DNA of 48,919 bases from Cryomorphaceae bacterium. Its GTDB lineage: Bacteria; Bacteroidota; Bacteroidia; Flavobacteriales; Schleiferiaceae. Under the pieces are notes generated by a model. That model had not been told where the DNA came from. It saw only the letters and a program-made list of their open reading frames with translations, and ran no database searches. Position numbers and translations under genes: made by a program. The stretch is from the NCBI GenBank assembly GCA_020832345.1, contig JAFIEY010000144.1:1-48919 (forward strand), in the 5' to 3' direction. Shown one piece after another: positions 42,669 to 48,919 of the stretch (position 1 is its first letter; each line of letters begins with the position of its first letter).

Positions 42669-43982
42669 TCAATAACGATAGTATTCTGGTTTGAAAGGTC
42701 CTGTTTGCTCTACACCAATGTATTCAGCTTGCTCTTTGCTCAAAGTTTCGAGTTCAACACCGATTTTGTTCAAGTGCAAGGCAGCCACTTTTTCGTCGAG
42801 ATGTTTGGGCAGGGTGTAAACCTCGTTTTTGTATTTGTCGGTATTGTTCCACAACTCAATTTGTGCCAATACCTGATTGGTAAACGAGTTGCTCATGACA
42901 AACGACGGGTGACCAGTAGCACATCCCAAGTTGACCAATCGGCCTTGGGCAAGCAAGAGGATGTCTTTTCCATCGATGGTATATTTGTCAACCTGGGGCT
43001 TGATTTCCACGTGGCTGTCTGAATGATTGTTCAACCAGGCAACATCTATTTCGTTGTCGAAGTGGCCGATATTACAAACGATGGCTTTATCTTTCATCAT
43101 ACGGAAATGACGTTCGTTTACGATATCGCGGTTTCCGGTAGCGGTAACTACAATGTCTGCCTCCACAACGGCATTGTCCATGCGTTTTACGGCATATCCG
43201 TCCATGGCAGCTTGTAGGGCGCAAATTGGGTCAATTTCGGTTACGATAACCCTTGCGCCAGCTCCGCGAAGGGATGCGGCTGTTCCTTTACCCACATCGC
43301 CATAACCGGCTACAACGGCGACCTTTCCGGCCATCATCACATCGGTTGCACGGCGAATGGCGTCCACAGCAGATTCCTTACATCCGTATTTGTTGTCAAA
43401 TTTAGATTTGGTTACTGAATCGTTTACGTTGATGGCCGGCATGGGAAGCGTTCCCTTTTTCATGCGTTCGTACAAGCGGTGAACCCCTGTCGTCGTTTCT
43501 TCCGAAAGTCCTTTTATTCCTTTTGTCAATTCGGGATAGCGGTCAAACACCATATTGGTCAAGTCGCCACCATCGTCGAGAATCATGTTGAGGGCTTTGC
43601 GTTCCTCGCCAAAGAAAAGCGTTTGTTCGATACACCAATCAAATTCCTCTTCGGTCATGCCTTTCCAGGCGTAAACGGGAATACCCGCAGCGGCGATTGC
43701 AGCGGCAGCCTGATCTTGGGTGGAGTAAATATTGCAGGATGACCAAGTGACGTCGGCACCGAGTTCAACTAAGGTTTCAATCAAAACCGCCGTTTGAATG
43801 GTCATGTGTAAACAACCGGCAATTCGGGCGCCTTTTAAGGGTTTTTCTTTGCCGTATTCTTCGCGCAATGCCATCAGACCGGGCATTTCAGCTTCGGCCA
43901 ATTCAATTTCTTTTCTTCCCCAATCGGCCAAAGAAATATCTTTTACCTTATATGGGATGTAGTTTTCTACTTTTGTGCTCAT
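42669..43982 (-). CDS. ahcY: Adenosylhomocysteinase
   Basis: 437 residues. Splits S-adenosylhomocysteine to homocysteine and adenosine in the methyl cycle. The NAD-binding motif [15 protein letters not shown] is complete, with the active-site stretches [10 protein letters not shown] and [16 protein letters not shown], and the C-terminal [10 protein letters not shown] tail that inserts into the neighbouring subunit. The ATG at 43982 is chosen; a TTG precedes it directly. A divergent PPTase gene lies upstream, 68 bp away, leaving no room for a SAH riboswitch. Confidence 0.97.
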   Translation of the reverse strand: MSTKVENYIPYKVKDISLADWGRKEIELAEAEMPGLMALREEYGKEKPLKGARIAGCLHMTIQTAVLIETLVELGADVTWSSCNIYSTQDQAAAAIAAAGIPVYAWKGMTEEEFDWCIEQTLFFGEERKALNMILDDGGDLTNMVFDRYPELTKGIKGLSEETTTGVHRLYERMKKGTLPMPAINVNDSVTKSKFDNKYGCKESAVDAIRRATDVMMAGKVAVVAGYGDVGKGTAASLRGAGARVIVTEIDPICALQAAMDGYAVKRMDNAVVEADIVVTATGNRDIVNERHFRMMKDKAIVCNIGHFDNEIDVAWLNNHSDSHVEIKPQVDKYTIDGKDILLLAQGRLVNLGCATGHPSFVMSNSFTNQVLAQIELWNNTDKYKNEVYTLPKHLDEKVAALHLNKIGVELETLSKEQAEYIGVEQTGPFKPEYYRY

Positions 43983-44007
43983 CAAATTTTCAATTTATTT
44001 CAGTTTG

Positions 44008-44015
44008 CAAATATA
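44008..44015 (-). promoter_or_regulatory. Predicted -7 box of ahcY
   Basis: On the minus strand TATATTTG, a perfect TAnnTTTG match, lies 26 bp before the ahcY ATG. No clear -33 TTG is found at the expected distance; TTTT occurs in the area. A short 68-bp region is shared with the divergent PPTase gene. Confidence 0.5.
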
Positions 44016-44050
44016 CAATCTATGGACGTGAATGTTTTAAAATTACCCCC

Positions 44051-44665
44051 ATGCCGGAAAAGTTAATGCAAAAAACGGATTTAGGGTTGCAATGGTGTCT
44101 TTGGGAAATTGACCAGGAGGCGGAAAACGGCTCGCGCATTCACGAGGGATTTTTTGATATGGAAAAATTTCGGCGCATCAGTCATCCAGAAATTCGGGCG
44201 CAGTATTTGGCCGCAAGAAAGGCCTTGGCTTGTATCACCGGGCCTCACGGGCAATTGCGTTTTTTACCGAATGGCAAACCGGTTTACGAGCCATCCGGTG
44301 TGGTTTCACTTTCGCACACCATTGGATTGGCCGCCGCCTGTTTTCACCCCGTCCGGGCCTGTGGCATCGACATAGAATGGGTGACGAGAAAATTTCCCGA
44401 CCGCGTAATTCATCGATTTGTTCATACGGAGGAAATGGACACAGCCCAACATCTAGGTCCCGTGCATTATTGGTGTGCCAAAGAGGCGATTTACAAAGCG
44501 CACGGCACCCCGGGATTAATATTCAACACCCATATTCGGGTTTACTGGGAAACCATTTCGGATACCCTAAAAACGGGTTTTGCCCTCACCGAAGGCGGAA
44601 AAAAATGGGCAATAGAAAACCATCTTATCGACGGGATCGTGGTTTCAATAGCGACTGAGACCTGA
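44051..44665 (+). CDS. 4'-phosphopantetheinyl transferase
   Basis: 204 residues of the Sfp/AcpT superfamily, which attach phosphopantetheine to acyl carrier proteins. The magnesium-binding motif GIDIEW and the second motif WCAKEAIYKAHG, with its Glu and Lys, are intact. It could activate the acyl carrier protein at 5166 or another carrier protein. The ATG at 44051 is preferred; the upstream frame lies in the ahcY promoter and gene. It is divergent from ahcY and convergent with the M43-like peptidase gene. Confidence 0.92.
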   Translation: MPEKLMQKTDLGLQWCLWEIDQEAENGSRIHEGFFDMEKFRRISHPEIRAQYLAARKALACITGPHGQLRFLPNGKPVYEPSGVVSLSHTIGLAAACFHPVRACGIDIEWVTRKFPDRVIHRFVHTEEMDTAQHLGPVHYWCAKEAIYKAHGTPGLIFNTHIRVYWETISDTLKTGFALTEGGKKWAIENHLIDGIVVSIATET

Positions 44666-44682
44666 TAGGTTTTGCAAGAAAA

Positions 44683-47600
44683 TCACTGTATAATCACCTT
44701 TTTGGTTTTTATTTGACCATCAGCAACAACCTTCAAAACATAATTTCCGGGGGGAAGATGTTTTACATCTATTCGCTGCACAAAAGAGGCCTCCGCTTGG
44801 TTATTGTAAACTTCAACACCATTTATGCTGTATAGATGAATGTCCAAATTGGTTTCGGGGTCATTTATGCCGGGCGTTTGAAAATACAGAAATTCTGATG
44901 TTGGGTTGGGATACGTTTTTAGGGAAAAAGTTTTGTTATTTTCCAGCGGGACATCTGGATCTTCAAACATTTTAAACATCCTTGGTGCATAACTGGTTAT
45001 ACAAGTCATTAAATCCTGATCAAAAACTTCCTCATCTATTATCCCCTGCATAAATTCAGCCTCTACATTACAAATACAGTCCCAATACAACCACCGATCC
45101 AGTGTTTTTTCGCCTACATGTATTGGTTCATAATTGAAAAGTGTATTTACGGCATCTTGAAGATAACCGCCTTGCCTATAATTATGAACGGTTTGAAGTT
45201 TTAAGGCTGTAGCTCGTTCATATTCTACCGTGTCTGATGGTGTGCCTAATAAGCCCAAAAGTTGATCAATAATATCGTTGAAATCCAAAATTTCCTGCGC
45301 TGCACTTTCAAAATAATCATCATTATAAGGTAGGAGCTCTTGTTTATAAATTTGGTGTAATGCCTTTTCCATCATTCTTAATATCAAGAAGAAAACATGT
45401 TTGTCGGTTGCAGAAAGCGTAGAAAATTGATTGATTAACTCATTGGAAATATCCGTTAAATCCTCAAAAGCTTTATAATCATCCAAAATTTCATTCGGGT
45501 CGTTGGAGTTGGTAATCTGTTCACCTGCCATAACTGTGACATCAATTAGATTTCCCCCGCCTCCGCCGGGCAAGTTTACATAGGTATTGCTGGTAAACAT
45601 TTGCACCTCCATCACTTCATTTATTGAAGGGTATTCTAGGATAGAACCCTCACAGTGATTAAAAGGATGACTTCCATTTGTTGTGGGTGTATATGCTCCT
45701 CCAATATTTGGTGCAGCAACATTTATCCAACCCCATTGAAATACTTGCGCCATGGTATTTTCGGAAAAATCAATTTGGTTGCCATTTAGAGGGCCCGATA
45801 GATTATTACTGGCCGAAATCCAGACATCATGGGACGTATTGTTGAAAAACCCGTTATTACCCGCAAGCATATTAAAATATCCATTTGTTATATTACCATA
45901 TATGGCATTTTTAGCTTCAAAAAAGCGATTACGTTTGTCCTCTGATAAATCTATGGATACATTTACCCCAAAGAATTCAATACCATAGTAGAGATTTGAA
46001 AAATTATTGCAATTTAGAGAAACTGAATAATCTTCAAGCTGCAGGCCTACAGGATTACTATAGGATGCCATCATTTGAGTGGCATCAAATACACTATGTG
46101 CGATTTGGGTTTCTGAACCTCCCTGGCCCGACAAAAAACATCCAACGGTATTTTCTTCAAAATCACAGTTATTGACCAAGCCGGTTCCGTGTAAATCCGT
46201 TCCGTAAAGTCCGTATGCATTGTATTTAAAAGTACTTGCCTGAGCTGTAAACGATTGTCCGATGATGTACAACCCATGGTAGTTGGATTCAAAATGATTG
46301 CCGTGTAGTACAAGAGGTTGGGGATTGGAAATGGACTGATTGGCTTTAATTCCGAAATTACCGTTCAAAAATCGGTTATAGTGAATATAAGACACATCAT
46401 TGTATCTCCCCCAAATTTTTAATCCTCCGTGTCTATCGCTCGTAGAAATTCCACTGGGCAGGTTAAACTCTACCTTGTTAATGAAAGCCGGACTGGTGAT
46501 GCTCGCGTGTTTTCCCGGATGGAGAAGCACTTGCCCTTTATGGATTTTCACCTCAGCAAAGGTGTGATTATCTTCCATCACCGGGCTAAAATTTGATTTA
46601 CATTCCAACAGCACTTGACCGTAGTCTGTTGGGCCCTCAAGAATTAATTTGGCATCTTCGCCAATATCCCAAAAGTTATCTCGTACCCCCTTATAAATAA
46701 ATTGATCGATGATAATGCGCCCATCACCCGAAAAGGTAAATATGGCATTGTCTCCTACCGTGACTTTTCCGCGGATTTCAAGTATGGAATTGGGGCCAAC
46801 TAGTTCAATTTGTGCTCCTTCTAAAAACTCAATACCTCCTCCATCTTCAATAATTAATTTTGAGTTATTATTGATGACCAATTTTCCCTCTGTCAAAAAT
46901 TTTACCACTGAACCAGAATTTATTGTAACCTCCGAAGACAGATTGTCAGTTGGGTCTCCTAACACAAAACTCCCTTTATTTATTACAATTTCCGCATCAT
47001 TACACACATCTACAAATACATGGGAGTTTGGGGTTGGGTTTCCCATGCTGCCACTAGCAATATTTCCACTCCCGATTGGTGATGAGATATTACACCCTAA
47101 AACCCCATTGTTAACTACAGTTAAATCCCTGTCAATTCTTTCAATATTAGCATTTCGATGACCAATATTAAATGGAGAATTTGTCCAAGGGTTAATGAAT
47201 TCAGTTTTTGTCAAAATTGGCTGAAAACAACACTCCTCAGTTCCGCAATCCTCAAGATAAAGCACATATTTTCCAGGTTTATTACCCTCATTTTTTACTA
47301 AGATGTAATAATCTCCCGCAGGCAAACTTATATCCATGATGGAAGAATATTTATCCTGGGGGATATTATTTTCATTAAACGCCAAAGAAGTTGTTGCGTC
47401 ATCGCTAAACAATTCTATGGAAGTATTCACCTCATCAACACCTACTTCAATGGGTTGGGTGCGAATTGATATGGTTTTGGTGCTGGTTAAGGTGAATTTT
47501 ACCCAATCTTGATTGCAGAAATCATAATTTGGATTACTTAAACTGCTATGATCTGGTATCCCATGTAATCCTCTTAACTGTGGCGAACCAATTTGTATTT

Positions 47601-48714
47601 CCGATGCATCCGTATAAACATCATCTGGTTCATATATATCAATGAAGTCGTTTTTGTGGTGGATTTGAAGCCATGAATCAACTAAACCATCTCCACCTGT
47701 TATATAAAATTGCATTACTCCAATTTGTCCGTCCGAAAAAAATTCTCGAATCGACAATGGTGCATAAGACATGTAATTGAACACATTGGGGGTCCATGAG
47801 TCATTCCAATTATCTGTACCTGTGCCAGTGTATGTTGTTCCAGAAACTTGACCTAATAAGCCAGGATCCGCCTCAGTATCACATATAATATCACCTGTTA
47901 TTTCACATTTTTTTTCACCTGAATGATGACATCCAGATCCCTGAAGTCTTGAACGAGAAACAGATTCTTGAAAACAAGGTGTTGCAATTCCGTTATAATC
48001 ATAGTGGTTATTATTAGGATGGTTGGGATCATCAATTGAAGGATAATGATGTGTATGATGTAGCCCTAAGTTATGACCTATTTCGTGTGCAAGGGTAGAA
48101 CTTAAATAGATATCATTACTTGTCACAACTGCCGTAGAAAATGGAGTTAAAGAAGACCATGGAAATTGACCAACTCCTCTCCAAATATCATTCGAACTTT
48201 GAACGTAATGAATATTAATACAACGCCATTCAAAATTATTATTCCAATATGTTTGTAAATGTAAATTGGCATTTAAAGCCATTTCATCAGAATTAATATA
48301 AGAAATATCACACTTTAAATAAAACTGGATATTTGTATGTCCATTGGACTGCGGGTATTTGCTAAATTCACCTTTAAATCTTTCATTGAGAACCTTGATG
48401 GACTGACGAACCTGATTTTCGGAAATACCCCCTTGTCCGTTATCATCATTATATACCCAAGCTTTTACAGGAATCCAAAAATACACATCTTCATCAAATC
48501 CACCTTCATAGTCTTCACCACTTTCCGGGCTATGAGTACTGTACACTATATCTATACTGTCACGGAAGTCGAAAAGAAATTGGTTATTTCCATAATACGG
48601 CAATGTAGTCAGATCAAGTGAATCTTGCAATAAAGATATTCCACATACTGTATCTACTTGGGCATGAGCAAAGAATAATGTTAAAGATAAAGTCAATGCA
48701 TAGAAATTTTTCAT
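44683..48714 (-). CDS. M43-like secreted metalloprotease with beta-helix and T9SS tail
   Basis: 1343 residues. A signal peptide precedes an N-terminal metalloprotease domain with the extended zinc motif HEIGHNLGLHH (HExxHxxGxxH) and a Met-turn NYMSYAP, as in pappalysin-like M43 peptidases. At about 400-490 a pre-peptidase C-terminal (PPC)-like beta domain follows (DWVKFTLTSTKTISI). Then a long region of short repeated strands with Asn/Gly turns, as in parallel beta-helices (for example LHGNHFESNYHGLYI), covers roughly 530-1080. The last stretch is a T9SS type A domain (TYPNPTSEFLYF to LPPGNYVLKV). It is secreted through the T9SS; the substrate is unknown. Confidence 0.9.
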   Translation of the reverse strand: MKNFYALTLSLTLFFAHAQVDTVCGISLLQDSLDLTTLPYYGNNQFLFDFRDSIDIVYSTHSPESGEDYEGGFDEDVYFWIPVKAWVYNDDNGQGGISENQVRQSIKVLNERFKGEFSKYPQSNGHTNIQFYLKCDISYINSDEMALNANLHLQTYWNNNFEWRCINIHYVQSSNDIWRGVGQFPWSSLTPFSTAVVTSNDIYLSSTLAHEIGHNLGLHHTHHYPSIDDPNHPNNNHYDYNGIATPCFQESVSRSRLQGSGCHHSGEKKCEITGDIICDTEADPGLLGQVSGTTYTGTGTDNWNDSWTPNVFNYMSYAPLSIREFFSDGQIGVMQFYITGGDGLVDSWLQIHHKNDFIDIYEPDDVYTDASEIQIGSPQLRGLHGIPDHSSLSNPNYDFCNQDWVKFTLTSTKTISIRTQPIEVGVDEVNTSIELFSDDATTSLAFNENNIPQDKYSSIMDISLPAGDYYILVKNEGNKPGKYVLYLEDCGTEECCFQPILTKTEFINPWTNSPFNIGHRNANIERIDRDLTVVNNGVLGCNISSPIGSGNIASGSMGNPTPNSHVFVDVCNDAEIVINKGSFVLGDPTDNLSSEVTINSGSVVKFLTEGKLVINNNSKLIIEDGGGIEFLEGAQIELVGPNSILEIRGKVTVGDNAIFTFSGDGRIIIDQFIYKGVRDNFWDIGEDAKLILEGPTDYGQVLLECKSNFSPVMEDNHTFAEVKIHKGQVLLHPGKHASITSPAFINKVEFNLPSGISTSDRHGGLKIWGRYNDVSYIHYNRFLNGNFGIKANQSISNPQPLVLHGNHFESNYHGLYIIGQSFTAQASTFKYNAYGLYGTDLHGTGLVNNCDFEENTVGCFLSGQGGSETQIAHSVFDATQMMASYSNPVGLQLEDYSVSLNCNNFSNLYYGIEFFGVNVSIDLSEDKRNRFFEAKNAIYGNITNGYFNMLAGNNGFFNNTSHDVWISASNNLSGPLNGNQIDFSENTMAQVFQWGWINVAAPNIGGAYTPTTNGSHPFNHCEGSILEYPSINEVMEVQMFTSNTYVNLPGGGGGNLIDVTVMAGEQITNSNDPNEILDDYKAFEDLTDISNELINQFSTLSATDKHVFFLILRMMEKALHQIYKQELLPYNDDYFESAAQEILDFNDIIDQLLGLLGTPSDTVEYERATALKLQTVHNYRQGGYLQDAVNTLFNYEPIHVGEKTLDRWLYWDCICNVEAEFMQGIIDEEVFDQDLMTCITSYAPRMFKMFEDPDVPLENNKTFSLKTYPNPTSEFLYFQTPGINDPETNLDIHLYSINGVEVYNNQAEASFVQRIDVKHLPPGNYVLKVVADGQIKTKKVIIQ

Positions 48715-48856
48715 GGTAAAAAAAATTAAAGTAAAACAAAAAGTTATTTCTCCAAATATTCTTTTTAACGAATTTTAAAAAAAATGAACATTGGAAAAAA
48801 TAAAAAAACATGGCGCAAAGTTTCAAATTAATTATAAATTATCGATGGCTTTTTTG

Positions 48857-48876
48857 TGATAAGTAACGTCTTATCA
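48857..48876. other. Small hairpin at right edge
   Basis: TGATAAG and CTTATCA pair around a 6-nt loop, upstream of the metalloprotease gene in an AT-rich edge region (48715-48919) with no other recognised feature. It could be an operator or simply chance in AT-rich sequence; the right edge cuts off context. Confidence 0.3.
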
Positions 48877-48919
48877 TGTCATAAATAGCGCGTATTATGT
48901 CAGCTAATATCATATTATC

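Noticed and set aside
43983-44050. SAH or SAM riboswitch upstream of ahcY
   Set aside because: Only 68 bp separate ahcY from the divergent gene and no riboswitch pairing pattern fits.
1-48919. CRISPR array or tandem repeat interpretation of the repeated sequences
   Set aside because: Copies are scattered kilobases apart with different flanks and target duplications, not evenly spaced with spacers.
1-48919. Transposase or insertion sequence gene
   Set aside because: No transposase-like protein was recognised on either strand, so the repeats have no autonomous partner here.

Overview
The window comes from a Bacteroidota chromosome. The evidence is four proteins with type IX secretion (T9SS) type A C-terminal tails, outer-membrane beta-barrel/TonB receptors, S46 dipeptidyl-peptidase, FISUMP and IPExxxVDY-type proteins, an acpP-fabF-rnc-pyk block, and TAnnTTTG-type -7 boxes. 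A marine or free-living Flavobacteriia-like member is plausible, but class and genus cannot be fixed from the sequence alone. No rRNA, tRNA, CRISPR array or transposase gene was found.

Layout: 1-106 is a gene fragment cut by the window edge. 107-677 is gene-poor and holds two repeat copies. 678-3133 is a decayed outer-membrane receptor gene. 3446-4972 holds three small secreted or lipoprotein genes. 5166-9569 is the housekeeping block acpP, fabF, rnc, IPExxxVDY-like and pyk. 9572-10409 is a lipoprotein gene broken by a repeat. 10585-13325 holds a pterin dehydratase and a DPP7-type peptidase, followed by a 56-bp perfect palindrome. 13398-19210 contains a DUF3332-like lipoprotein, a FISUMP protein, a CotH-like T9SS protein and a hydrolase-OsmC fusion. 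19447-21482 holds an SRAP protein and two cytochrome c genes, one broken by a repeat. 21527-30766 is a long minus-strand stretch: rluD, a T9SS protein, a PASTA protein, lon, and a large FAD/Fe-S oxidoreductase. 31186-35881 runs dksA-like, lspA, gap, BadF-type kinase and a large lipoprotein. 36065-39442 (minus) is a dprA / sensor kinase / enoyl-CoA hydratase operon. 39551-44665 holds a TonB receptor, an M23 peptidase, ahcY and a PPTase. 44683-48714 is a giant M43-like metalloprotease with a T9SS tail.

The most unusual signal is two families of small non-coding, palindromic, dispersed elements, described here from direct comparison of copies. Family 1 (142 bp; four full copies and one truncated) has imperfect terminal inverted repeats, a nested central hairpin and exact 6-bp AT-rich target duplications. 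Two copies sit inside genes, and removing one target copy plus the element restores each reading frame exactly. One copy sits 13 bp from the start codon of the decayed receptor. Family 2 (155-181 bp; four copies) has related inverted repeats and 6-bp TAAWTA duplications. All three copies with intact duplications lie exactly at, or one base past, a stop codon, and one lies where two convergent genes' stop codons overlap. Both families look like non-autonomous transposable elements (MITEs) moved by a transposase encoded elsewhere, but with opposite consequences: family 1 breaks genes and family 2 decorates gene ends.
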